Source: Mytilisepta virgata (lineage: Eukaryota > Mollusca > Bivalvia > Mytilida > Mytilidae). From it: DNA of 64,000 bases. The position numbers and the translations under genes are program-made. Every line of letters starts with the position of its first letter. Positions within the stretch are counted from its first letter, which is position 1. Under the pieces are notes generated by a model. It searched no databases. It saw only the letters and a program-made list of their open reading frames with translations, and was not told the DNA's origin. This document shows, piece after piece, positions 28,801 through 43,300 of this stretch. The stretch is from the NCBI GenBank assembly GCA_028015205.1, contig CM051518.1:57739978-57803977 (forward strand), read 5' to 3'.

Positions 28801-31800
28801 CAGTCAAAACCATTACTGAACAAACATTTTCGAAATATTCAATACTTTTTCATATCTGTTAAAAGGTCCAGTTTTTTGTAGTTTCAAGATCATATATGCA
28901 AGAATGCAGATAATCTGAAAAAAATCTTACTTAAAGAAATTTATTAACTAATTTAACATCTCAATATAAGTTAATCAATTAAAATTCTTCGTTTTTTAGT
29001 CTTAACATTTTGATTTGCTTACTAACCATTAAAAGAATTATATTTAATTTCTTCTTTTCTTTCTAAGGAGTAGGAAGAAACAACGCTAATAAAGGGAGAC
29101 AACTAGATTTGGTTCAACTTGCCGTATTATCTCTGCAATAGAGCTTATAATACATCTTATATCTAACTGCTTTCTTGATATATGCCTTCATGTCAGAGAT
29201 TTCAATTTTTTATTATATGCATATATTAAATTCATTAAAGTTAGAAAATTATCTTTTGTCTCCTTTTATTAACAGCCTTATTTCTTAACTGTCATTTTAT
29301 CTAAACTTTATATTCAGTGATATGCCAGATAAAAGAAAAATAATTATTGAAGTAGTCTTTGCTGTGTATATATATTTATATATATATGTTATAGTTTGTA
29401 CGATGATAAACAAGATTTTGAAATGGAAACTGGCACTTAAATTTCAAACTTTTAATATTAGTTGTATTCTGGTATGTCTTAACACCACCCACCCACTCCA
29501 AACCTTCAAACCCCACTTCTTATGCTGTATACATAATTCCCCCTTGTTTTGTGAGAGAGAAAAAAGTGTTAAGAAATAAAATATAAATAATAGATTAGTC
29601 AATACAAGAGTTAAACTAAAGATCAGATAAATAACAAGATATTGTTAGATTGCAGTTGTCTCCCTTAGATCACAAAATTTCAGAAAAACTTCAAATGTGT
29701 AGACATTTTTTTTTTCAAAACAAGTTATGAAGGAGGAAAGGGAAGGTAATTCTTCATAAAAATGTTGAAAAGCAGTTAAAGATTGTATCAGTTGTTTTTC
29801 CTTTTCTGTTCTTACATATATAGGTTTCCGTTGTCAGATATTTATGATCATGTAAAAAAAAGAAATAATGACACAATTTTCATATTTGTTTTTCATAATA
29901 TGATTTTATTGGTGTTCTTATCTAAACTCACACTAGGACTTCAAAATTGAGCATTAAGAGCATTAATTATAACCTTTGTTTCAAATTTAAGCTAAGTATA
30001 AACACTTATAGTTATTGTCAAAACCTGTCCTGAAGACCACCTGTAACCAGCAGTCGCGTTAACTGGTAATTCCATGGTCACCATTCTAATGTGGTTACAA
30101 TAACGACATATGTGACTGTTCTTTTCTTGAACATTCATTAAATCAAAATATTCATTTATGGTAAGGAAATTAGATTTTTTAAAAGGGAGGTAAGTGTGTC
30201 AGATGAAATAGAACAGAAATATTTCTACATTTGATGTGTGCAGATGTACAAATGATACTTCTGTTACACATTTCTAAGCTTCTGATATGAGGAATGATAT
30301 GATATATCAGGACTGTGATTTGGTACTATTGAGATGCACCTTGCTTGCCATTTTCAGTTTTCCTCTACACTACAGCCATTTTGTGTTTGCTGATACTTTG
30401 AAAAAATTGACTAGAAAGAAGGGAAATGAAATTTTTGTCATACTTTTACACTAAAATAGAAATTTATTGATCAGATCTTGAAAATGTGAAATAATAGTTG
30501 GTGTACAAATTTCAGAAAAGCCTAGTTGGCCACTTCCTGCTATCAGCACTTTCACAATACTGTATGGAAATTTTATACAGTCCTTATTTGGTTTTGATAC
30601 TTAGATTTGATATCAGTATTCTTTTTACTTGACCAAAGTCTTACGATTGTTAATAAAATTTTCTAATGAAAAAAAATCATTTAATTAATTGGAGATGTAT
30701 GGCAAGTGGGCATGCCATTTGAGGAGTGTTTTCAAACATTTATGAAAGAAAATCTGGGGAAATTTCAGTGTTTGCAGCTCTCCTTTCTTGCTGCTATTAT
30801 TTACTTCATTCCATCAAAAGAGGAGGCATCTGATTCATTCAGTATTACATCCAGTAAACAATGTATTGTTGCAACAATTATGATACATTCTTAGCTCACC
30901 TGGTTCAAAGTTCCATTGATGACAGTGATAATCATAAACATGAAACCACATAGCCATATTGGGCTCAATCTTGATGGAATGAAATCATTTGTGGTCCCTG
31001 TTTAGCTCACCTGGCCCAGGCTCACTTCTCATCTGTCTTCCGTCATTACAAGTTTTCCTTTATATATCTTCTTCTCTGAAACCACTGGGCTAATTGGAAC
31101 AAAACTTGGCAGCAATGGGGCTCTTTCAGAATTGTATCCAATGAGCCTGCCCACTATCCAAGATGGTTGCCATAGCCAAACATACTTTAACATAGGACCT
31201 TATGGGAAAGTTTACTGAAAGATCTGTTTGTTTGAAACCATTGAACAATTTGGCCAATTGGAACTTGACAGACTGCCGGTCAAGATGGACATAGCCAGAC
31301 AATTTATTCTAGAAATGATTTCCAGGTGAGCCGTACAGGTTCCTGGGAGCCTATAGTTTCAAATTTTATCCATAGGTTTGAACCTTGGACCAATATGGCT
31401 TCTATTTCTTAAAAATGTGAAATCTTCTCTGGAGCCACTGATCAAATTAGACGAAACTTTTCTGAAAAGCATGTCCAGTGCTTAGAGACTATTACCAACA
31501 TTGCACTAATAATTGAAAAAAGTAGTATTAAGAAAATCAGCAAATGAATGTTTAAAACTCTTTCTCTGAAGTACTGAGCCAGTTAGGACCATTTATAATA
31601 GATTGGTCTGTAGAGGTTACATTTTAAAATTGTCTGTGGGACCAGTATGACAGTCTTCACTTAAAATAGAAAATTCACCTGTCTAATGATTTAAAAGTAA
31701 TTTCTGTTCATTTAAGATTTGATATAAGCAATAGTGTGTTGCAGAAGAATATTTTTGTATAACTTTTTTCTCTGCAAACATAAATGGACAAATTTTGGTT

Positions 31801-34800
31801 CTAACTCTACTTTAAACATATTTTATTGTCAAAACATCATATATGACAATACAATCAGACACAAGTAAACAACTTATAAAGTGTTCTTCTCTATACATAC
31901 AGATTAGGAAAGAAAATATATTACATATACAGAATATCATATTTACAAACAAGTATGTTAAAAATAAAAATAAAAATAGCATGAGAATGACTGTATTGAA
32001 GTATAAAAAAGGGTAGGTTGGAATTGTCCAACTTCACATGATCACATACACACCCATATATATACATTAAATCTAACTCTTGATTTTGTTAAATGCCAGC
32101 AGAAACTAACTGAAGTTATTCTCAAAATGGATATTTTGTTCAAAATATGTCGAATGATCACACACATATGATGTAATCATAATTATATAATTGAATTTGG
32201 ATAAATAAAATATTATTTGATTTAGCTTTGGAACAATCGTTTTACATAAATTTTACTTTATGTTTAACATGTTCTGAAATTTGATTTTTTAACGAGCCGA
32301 AACACAAAATTAACTAACTAATACTTATTAGCTTTAATTGATTGATATTTGAATTGCCAAAATTAAAAACTGTATCTGTCATTTACTTTGAATTTTAAAT
32401 GGTAATAATTGGATAATTACAGTAAAAAAATATTTCAATGACAAGTTATTAATGGTCAATATACCAATACTTAAGTAATCATGACAATAACATCACTACA
32501 ACCCTTGATATTTTTCATTTATCGCAAAAAAAAATTGATAATTTGTGATCAGAGCAACATTTCATGTTAATGAGGAATATTTCAGTATAAGGAGGGCCTT
32601 GGTGATCACTAGCCTTTCAACACTTAGTGGGTGAAAGTGAATATGCCTTGTGAGGTGTATTAACTCCTATTTGATTGTTGCTTTTCCTGCCAATATCATG
32701 GTTCTTTCCTGGTATCACCCTTCCCTACCCCACTCTTCCTTCACTAATAAAAACTGGGTACAACGATACAGTTGATTGTACAATCTCTTTGAATAACGAT
32801 ATAAAGTTTTCTAGATAGCTATCGTGTTTTATTATTAAATGAAAGACAAAATGGTAGAGAAATAAATGCACATCAGCTGTTGGGTAAATGTCTAGAACAG
32901 AACCCAGTGCACTTCTGATATAGTAAATTAGGTACAAAAAATATAGAAAAAGGTATCATATATATATATAATATTAATAGTGAGGTTTTAATAAATACAG
33001 TTCTAAAATTAGCCCAGACATTTACCTATACTAGAATGTCAACATATTTTGATATAACTGTAAAGATGTCTTGAAAGCATGTTAAGATTGTTTTATTGAC
33101 AGTGTCCATTGTTTTCTATTTGTCACCTGTAAATCCAGATTAAATTATCAGGTGTAATATCAACAACTTTAGCCATTAATCATGTATGTCCCATCTTGTG
33201 ATAGATAATAAATTCATAGTAGGTCTTATATGTTGTAGTCCATAGGCGGTAATTATTGACTTTCTCGGGCCTAAAGGTATTTGACATTCTCAATCTATTG
33301 TATAGGAATTAATGTCTCCCCATATTGATCCTCCTTATAGAATTTTAAACTGGGGTGTTTTTGTTGTGTATAGAAATACCTGATGTAAATTATTGATCGA
33401 TTTTTATCAGCCTGGTCATAAATTATTTTACATTTTAATCACTGTCTCAACATTATTAATTTGTAATATACATCCTGATTATATTTAAGATGTGACCTTC
33501 ATTAGAAGTGACGCTTTTATTCATTTCCGTCTTATGCTGGATACATTCACCTCAGGTCATGTCAACGTTTTAATCTAACTGTATTGTATTATAGACAAGT
33601 CTGTTTATAAAATGAAGCAGACTTTTAGTGTTTGAATATGCATTGGATATTTTTTTTCTTGCTGTGCAAGTAGTGTGAGTGTGTGGTTGGTGAGATCTGA
33701 CGTGAGGTTAAATGCAAGTGGGAATATTTTATTAATGAATACAAAATGGTGGACTAAAAGACAAATGGCTTAAAATACCTACCTGGAAACTCAATAGCTT
33801 TTTCTACTAGAATGTCAAAACAGAGAAAGGAACCTTATTATTATGACCCTCATGTACAGAGGTAAGAATTTGTGGGATAACACTAGAAGGGGGGGTTGAT
33901 TAAACTAGACTTATTTGCCACATGTTGAAATGACTAATTTATTATGGAAATTACAAAAGTATAACCAGACAGATAGTTGTAGTTTATTGATTTATATAAT
34001 AAAATTATTGTTTATAAAAGAATGTTTTGTAAAAATTAATTTATTGGATAACAATGTATTTAATGAAAAGTTTGTTTGAAATTTATGTAAATATTCTTTT
34101 AATTTTATTTAGATTCCGTGAATATGAAAAAAATATGCTCTATTTTTGGATTTTGGGGTTTTTGTATGTATTATGTAAGAGCCCGGCTTAAATTTTTTTT
34201 TAAACAGGAAAATAATTTTTCCTGGTCAAAATGAATATTTAGTTGTACATTTTTTACCTAGGTGATCAGTATAAAATGTAAATGTAAGTGTTTATCTGTT
34301 ATGAAAAATTAAAAGGAAAAGGATTTACATTTCAAAAGTGTGAGAAATTAGAGGTGTCTGTTATCTGATTTTGAATTTTTTATATTCACTGGTGGATATA
34401 ATTAATGCAGAAACATCTAAAAGTTCATATAATTCTATAGACAAAAATGCATGTTTTAGTACATAAGAGTTTTAATTTAAAAGTGTAAAGTATGCACAAA
34501 AAACTTATCCTTCGTTATCTTTGTTATGGTGATGAAATAGTCAGTAGAAAATACTAAAAACTGTCTAGAACTAAAAGGGAGTTAAGTCATAAAATTACAT
34601 ACGACTATAATTATTTTGTAACTAGATTTCCTGCAAAACCCATTAAAAAGAATTCAAAAATTTCAAAAATATTCAAACTGATGTGTTTGACATGTTAATG
34701 GGATACAAAAAAATATATATACCTGCAGTGAATCACTGTATCATTTTGAAATAGACTAACACACACTGTGGATAGTTACTGTGTGATACTGTAAATGTTC

Positions 34801-37264
34801 AACTTCCAAGTTAAAGAATATATAAAGGGTTTGTTAAAATTTATAAAACCAGCCAAAGATACAAATTCAAACCAATTCAATAATCAGATGTTTTATACCT
34901 ATACCGGTGTATATGACATCATGATTCCGCTTGCCCTTCCACCAATCTTATATAGGTTTCCATTTGGTACTCTGTTTATCCTTGGTCACATCTGTTTTAA
35001 ATTTGGCTTTGTTTAAAGAAGGTCCAATTCCACATGAATGATATAGATAAATTTACCTTTTCTGTCCGATAATTGAGTTTCTGTGACCATTTTATGTGAA
35101 AGAAATCAAAAAAGGAAGCTCAAGCTATTTTGTTTTGGTATTGGTGAGTTTTTCACATGTTTAAAATGATAATATAAGTAAGACACCAGTAAAGAACTGT
35201 TGTGTTTCATGTTAAGTTTTGCTGATGGGATAGACCACTTCATGAAATATGATAATCACCTTTGACAAATTTCTATACTGCATTTTGCCCCATTCAGAAG
35301 TTTATGTAATGATATGTATGTGGTCCATGCAGTTGGAAAAAAACATTGCAGCTTGCTTGAATGTGTTAAAGTTTACCAGGTGCAAATGTTTGATTTGGTA
35401 TAGATTAAAATTTTGTATGCTTTCACAAAAACAAAATTTTATTTACTTCAGTGCAAGTTTTATTTACAATTGTACATACTGATATTACTTAAGAAATATA
35501 GAGGTTGTAGTATTACTGTCTTATTAAAATCCATTTGGAGAATAAAATTATTTTACATAGATGTTCATAACCCATTTCCAATAAGTAGAAATGTTTTCTA
35601 TATTAAGACGATATTTAATCAAGAAATTTTGATGAGGAATATCAGATTTGGCTTATTCATTCAACTGATGCATGAAATATTAATTTAGCTATAATATGTA
35701 ATCAGTTATCTGTATAATGAAGGATTTAACAGGTTACCTTAGGGGACAGATCCTTTGCTAGATTTGCAGAAACGTATTGGAGAAGAATATGTATAAGATA
35801 GTCACATTTAATCTGTTTTACTATAAATGGATTTATCATATACTTGGTGCCAAATAAGGAAAATTGCATATATGATACTGAAAGAACATTGTCAGCTGTA
35901 TTTTCTACCGTGATGATATCGATATCATCACCCCTTTATCATACCTCTTAAAATGATATTTCCCACTGTTGAAATATAAGATAAGCGCAGGGTGATACAG
36001 CAGAGGCCTTCGGGCTGATATTGAAATCTCGGGGTGATACGGCATGTGATACAGATTTTGCCATGCATTATTCTTTATTTATTAAGTGTAGTAAGCCTTG
36101 ATTGATTCTAGGTTTAGACAAAAAAAATTGTAAAAATGTTTTTCCAGAAATGTATTTACTGTAAGGTAAGAGATGAAAGCTAAACCCATTTAAAGATAAT
36201 TGGAACATAATACACAAAATAAGTAGAAATCGCTTTTAGTGTTGTTTTTCATTTGAAAATATCTGAAAAGTGGTCTATGGTGACCCAAAAGGCCACTGAT
36301 GACAATATCAAAACAGTCAGTAGAGGAGAATTTGTTTTACCACTTATCTGTATCCTCTGCAGAGAATTTTCTTGCCAAGAATGAGAATTTCTTAATATCC
36401 AACATGGTTCATAGACCAAAGAGCAGTAATTTCTGTAATTTAATCAAGAACATTTTTCTATGGGAGAACTGAACTGATTGATTTGGATTCCAAGTGTAAT
36501 CATTGATCGTCATAATAAGGGGTTACTGTGTGGAAGAGTCTGGAGGGATGCATCTTAAAATATATCTATTGTCTGCCATTAGTTGAAAACACTGATTAGG
36601 GATTTTTAAAAAAGTTTGATTAAATTTGATCCTGCAAATTTTTAACTTGGTATTTGATTGAATTGTTGATGATTAAAATTTGTACAAGATAGTTTCAAAT
36701 ATCCTTTTTCTGTTGATAAAATACTTTCTTTCTTCTCAAGAGACTTAATTTATTTTATGCCTTAATGATACAGTTTTCCCATGGCTTGGTATTTTATATA
36801 GATTTACTTGGACTTTTCTAAGATGATCAGGTACAAGGCTACATCACAGTATTTCCAATCTTTGAACTGTTTGCAAAGTTTGTCTGAAGATTATTTTAAA
36901 TGTTGGAATAATGTAGGATTTTTGATGAACAAGTGAACTGCCAATTGGCACGGAATTGAACTTACTGGAAAATCTTTCAAATGTAGCTTCTAACACCATA
37001 AAATCATTTCATTCTATTAATTTAAGTATATGAACCTGGTCCTTCATGTTATGAACAGTAAACAAGGTAAATAATATAGTGTTATTAACTGGCTGTTTCT
37101 GTATTGGCACTGGTATAGATTCAAGGTTTGCTGTATTGGCCTCGTTTTGGTAGTATTAGGGCTTTTTGAATCGTATTATTTAATAAATCCAGATTGTTGA
37201 AATTTTATAATTCTTGAAAGCAGAAAGAAAAATATATACAATTAATTTCTGTGTGCCGGAATGA

Positions 37265-37313
<49 letters not shown>

Positions 37314-40300
37314 TGACATTTCCCTTCCAGTTTGAGTCTGTGTTTTCTAATGGACTCAGTACCGGCCCTTGATTAGCTTGAGATGCTTATCAAGAGCAAG
37401 TGCCATGACCAATGTGAGTGAACTGTTGTGCATGGTGTAATATTTCTTTGTAATCAGTTAGTCCTTAAATAAAGTATAACAAACACAGGTTTGGGCGAAA
37501 ATAACCACAGTTTTTAATATGCAAGAGCAAAAATAATTACTAAATACAATGGCAATAAAAATGTAAGCTTTAAAACTGTGTGGTTGTCCCACACTTGAAA
37601 CTGTGATACACAAAGAACACAAAAACTAAACTATAACTACATTATATATACATACTTTCAAAACAAATACAATTCAAAGTGAAGGGCGGGTGGGAATTTA
37701 AAACTGTCTTAATGTAATCTTAACTTCTTCCCAGCCGCCAAGCAAAATTCAAACTGAATAGGAACTTGCGTGATGGAGATAGCGTGGCTACTCGATATGT
37801 TTAATGATTGGTCAATCACTAATTACCAGTAAGAGATACAGTTGTCTACAAGGGGATAGGGCATCACCAAATATGGTAAACCGGAAACGGCTACATGCAG
37901 GGGGTAGCTGATAATAGAATGGATGCTGGTTATGTAATTTGTAAATTTATATATTGAAAGGGTAAACTAATGCAGGCCCTTGCAAACAAAATTAATAAAT
38001 CATTTTTTCAAAAAATATCCCAGTTACCCTATATTATCACAGTAGGGGTTATACGCATACCATTTAAGCTGAATTCAGATTCTGATTATATTACTTGAAT
38101 ATTAAATGATACTTTTAATTGAAAATTTATTGATCTTATGTCAATAATTTTAGAATTTTTCAAATGCTTGTTCATCGATACAGGAAGAAAACAATTGAAT
38201 ATTGTTAGTCACATCTGAGGTTGTTTAGTACACTGATATTCTAATTTCACTGTAGCTCTCAGAAGAATATTAACGTAATTTATGCTGTTGACCTTTAGTA
38301 ATGTTATGACACCTGTTGACATTTTTGTGGTGATTTGACCATGTTCATATTATTTTCTGAAATATTAGGTCCATGATTTTTCTTAAAATGAAAAATGTAT
38401 TAAATGAAAAAAAAAATTTCATGTTAATGGCTTTTACCATGCATGACCTTTAAGTTTTAAAATGCAACAAACATTAAGTTAGTGCACTGTATAAAAATTT
38501 TTCCTGTTTATAGAATTTTTAAAGTTAGATAGACATATATATTATATAAAGTAGAGCAAAATGAGTATAAATGTTACTTTCAATATTTAATGGTTAGACT
38601 GGGAATTGGTAGATGATGTTTTAATGCTTTGTTACTACATGTTTATGTCTTCCTTGTCCAAAATAGAGTTCTATTATTTATAGATGTTTCATGATCAGAA
38701 ACACTTTAGGCCACACCAGATTGATTTTTAGTTCTTTGGATTTTTTTATGGCAAAAATACGTGCGAGCAAGTGAAATTTTAATTTTTTTCTCTTGAGGAT
38801 TAGTTTTTCAGGCGAAGATTACATTTACGTGTAGCACCATAAACTAAAATATTGCAAAAATATGTGTTTTTACAAAATTAAGTGCCCAAACACTATTTAT
38901 TTTTAATTTCTTGAAAAAAATGAAGAATTTGGGGCGAATTTTCAGCATTTTTGAAAAAAAATTCTAAAATTTACAAAGGCCTAAAATCGGAGTGGCAAAA
39001 TCCAAAAAACTAAAAATCAATTTTTCCTTTATAGAAAGACAAATAACAAAAACTTCAGATTGATATGTGAAGGAAAAAGTCTTATTGGCAGAAATTGCCT
39101 TCTTTTGGGGGCCTACTCTTTAAATGTTTAATTTGGGACAGATTTCATATAGAGAGACATGGGTTTTTACTACAGAAATATATTTCATGATTTTAATGCC
39201 AATGTTAAAGGATAGGCTACAGAAATTTTACCCTGGACATTGGAAATAATGTAATTGACTTTAGTACAAGGACAGAAAATATTGGGACATGTCACATGGG
39301 ACTCTAGATAAGAAAATAATACTGCAGACAAGGGACTGTAGATATATGGTGAAATATTATTTTGCAAGAAGATATTAATTGACTGTAGATAAGGAAATAG
39401 TACTATTGAAATGGGAAAGAAAATTACAGTAATTGACTGTAGATAGGGAAATATTTAAATTTGACATTAGAAGTGAGGTTACATCAGGAAACTGTATTCT
39501 GAGATATTACTGCAATGTATTCGAATTTGAAAGAAAATAATTAATTGCAGATTTTCCAATCTTGTGTACTCTTAATCCTATTGAAATGAAATAAACCAGA
39601 AGGAACAAAATCAGCTGATAGCCATATTGTTTACAGGAAGGAGTTGTTTCCCTTTTTAATTTGTGACAATGATTAACACTGCCTGAAGTACAAGCCCCAT
39701 TTGAAATTATTTAATGTTTTGAATGTTATCTAAATATTTCAATTATCTGAAGTCTTTTGACTTCTGTTTCATACTAAAATAAAACCTTGAGGGTAAGAAA
39801 TTCTCCAAGTAGTTTTCATGGAAATAAGGTCAGTAATCTGTCGAATGGGCTAAATGTAAAAAACCAAAAATAAAAATGACCAAAACATAAAAAAAACAAT
39901 ACAAAAGTGTTTAAAAGCGGTGTTGTGGCAACAACATTAAAAAAAAGATGTATACTATTCAAATCTTATAAATGGCTAAATCTGTATTTAGGCTTAACAA
40001 ACATAGACGTTCTCATCAGTTGTAAAAGTACTCTAGAAATATGGATATTTACAAGATAAGGAAGTAAAGAAATACACTGCACTTTTGTTTTTGAGTGTCA
40101 ATTATTTTACTCTAGTGTGTATTCTGTATGACAATTACTAAACAGATTGTACTGTGTGACAACTTATATTCCACAAAAGCAGGACAATTTATGTTCTAAG
40201 GAGTTGGGGCAAGACTAAAATATCTCAATCAAAAGAAGCTGAATGAAAACAGGTTGAGAAATTAAGAATTTAAACACCAGCGTGTGTGAAAGACGGGGAA

Positions 40301-43300
40301 ATCTGTAACACCAGAGAGAGTCAAAGTCAGGGATAACAGGAAATAATGCCCTAGAGTGTCTGGGATTTTTCAATCTTTTACTTTGAGGATAAATAACAAC
40401 ACAATGAGAAAAATAAATCTCTTGTAATTTAAGAATCTAATAGATGATAAAGAACTATTTCGGATTCAATTATCTCTTCAATATTTTATGCTTAAAACAG
40501 ATTCATAATTTATATTTGTACTTTTATGGATCTACAGTTAACGTTAATTCAAAAAATGGTTTTTATTAATTTGAAAAATGTGAAAGGGTGAATTTAGCCT
40601 GGCATAAATTCTGTAGCAGCATGTGCAGGAAACACAATAATTAATAGTCTCATAATGGTCAATCATTGAAGATTTGCAAAAATAAATAACTCACAAATTT
40701 CCATATTTACAGTAGCATCTTATATACTGTGTGATATTTCATTAAGAAAAAACTAATAGGATATTGTTCCTGACACTTAAGTGAAAAATTAAGAAAAAAT
40801 TTCATCTAGACCTATTATGTAATGTAATGAACAAAGTCAATCTAGAAAAGTATTTTCTGATGTGTTTTGTCATTAATCAATAGACATTGTATTATTGATG
40901 AAGATGACTACGATTGAGATGGCAACAACATTAAAGTAAACCACAGAGGAACACCTAATTTCAGAATTCATTATGGCAAAGGTGTTTCTACAGATTTTCT
41001 TTTCATATATGTAACATGCTATTGGTTTTTTGGTGTGAAATTGAGACGATTGTTTTATTGTCATTGTTAAGTGCTTGACATTAGCATTTCTTTCCAAGAA
41101 TACCCTCACGGGGGCTCAACCCATAGAGCTGTCTAGCGCGTCCCCAGGTGGCGGATAGGGGAGACCCTCTCGTTGGGGGTTGTCAGGTCATAATACGGAA
41201 AGCCTGGCCGCGGACCATAGTGGGTAACGTGTTTGGAGAATGCCACACTCCCTGCACGCTAAAGACCCCTTCTGTAGTTTTCGAAAAAGAGTAGGCTGAT
41301 GGCCGCTACAGAAGGCTAAATTATCCGACCCTACCCAGCCATCCTCCTTTTACAGTGGCAGTCAAAATTGGTTCCCCTTTGTGTCCCATCCCACCCCTAA
41401 TTGAATTGTTTGATAAATTGAACTGGTTCTCGTCCTGAAGATGCATGAAATATTAGCCACTGGACGTTAAGCAACAATCAAACAATCAATCAACCAAGAA
41501 TACCCATGTCAAGTAGTTATAATATATGGCTATAAGATAAAATTCAGTTTAAAAAAAACACTTTCCCATATGTGCTGTTTTCCTCCTCCAGAAAAATGAT
41601 TTTTAACGTGTCATGTTTGGTCTCTTATAGAAACTTCATTATCAGTCGGGTAAAACCAATATACCCTATTATAACTGTTGAAATGTGTATTATTTTGATA
41701 AATAAGTAATAACATAGTATAAAATTCGAAATTTAGCAGCTTTAAACCTACAGCTCATGTTGTTTAAAAAGTTTTATTGTAAAATATACTGTAAATTTAA
41801 TAAATCAGATGAAATTCTATATACCTAGAATTCTGTTACAGTTAGTTTTGTTTTGTTTAATAAAATTTCTGAACAACCATTGTTGCTGGTGCTTTGTTTA
41901 ACCAAATAAATGTATAAATCATTTTTTGACATTTTTACATAATAGTGATTTTCCCAGTATATTAAATATGATACTTATTTTATTGTAGTTAGCACATGAG
42001 AAAAATTATACAAGGCATGGATCCATATAATAACTGTGATTATTATTAACCAAGTAGGAATAGATTCACATTCAGATTTTAATGGGGCTATTAAATTATC
42101 TTGTTACATCATTTGGCTTTCTGTAATAGTGGATTGGGACATAAAATTGGAATTTTTGGAAAATTTAAAACACATCATTTTAAAAAACTTTGAAGTTAAA
42201 TACATTTTTAGAAAAAGAATTTACACTTATAATTTTAAAAGACAGGTGCAACCATTTGTTGTTTTATTGGTTTACATGTAGTGAAACAAAAAATCTGTCA
42301 AGTCTTGACTTTCTTGTGTGTGACTCACACATTTTCATCTCCTTTCTCTGAAATAATCTTTTGCTTTGACACCTGTTCTTTGATCTTCAGAAATTAAATA
42401 AAATCTCACAAATTTTCATTTCTAAAACTTGACTGGTATGAAGCAGGAGGTTCAAAATGAACTAAGTAGGGTAGATCAGTAGGATGTAAATATACACATT
42501 TATAGAAATTTCAAGATTTTCATCCAACTTTTTTGAAATTTTGACAAGGGGAGGGGTTGAATTTGATTGATTTTTTTTTTTCTTAAGAGTAATTTAGCTA
42601 AACTAGACTCGCCAAACATTCAATAATGATGTAATTCCACTTAGCAAGTTTTATTGGACTTCTTGTCAACAATCTAAAACTTTTAACATATAAAAACAAA
42701 AATCTCATAAATTGTATGACTAAATATTGGTAACATACTACATTGAGATAGAGGATGATCAGCAAAACAGCAAAAATCATGCTAGGTTTATAATCAGAAG
42801 TTGTCTAAGAAACATAGTTTCGCAACCTAAGTCCGGGCAGGGCACGAATTTTTCCGGATTTTGTTATGATGTTTTTTTTTTCTCAAAAATTGGGTTTTTT
42901 TTTAAATGGGGATAGGCGTTAAAGTAGGAGTGGGCATGGATGAGAATCTAAGAATTTTTATTATGGCCTTATGTTAATAGTGTAAATAAAGATATATTTA
43001 AAGAGGTATTGTCGTGAAAAGGCTAAAGATTATGTACATTGTAGTTTGAAATGAACATTTTACTTTTACATTAAACAAAATATGAATTAGAAAAAGAATG
43101 GGATGGATAGTTAAATGCAATGATGAAAATGGTGGATAAAAAACTTAAGATTGATTTTTATGTGCACATTAGGACTGCCGTAAATAAAAATGTTGTCCAG
43201 TTAACATTCAATATCTGTTACTGGAAACAAAGATTCTCAGTAATTACGTTTGGTCATTCCCACAGTTTTATTTGTACAAATTCCATCTGTATCTGTTTTG

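Noticed and set aside
29068..29110. Exon-like segment after TTCTTTCTAAG (RKKQR peptide)
   Set aside because: It reaches a TAA within seven codons in the required frame and has no donor.
29723..29743. 21-nt microexon with SYEGGKG, echoing the exon G end (shared AGTTATGAAG)
   Set aside because: The acceptor is a weak AAG after an A-rich stretch, and the similarity is only ten bases plus AAGGTA; probably chance.
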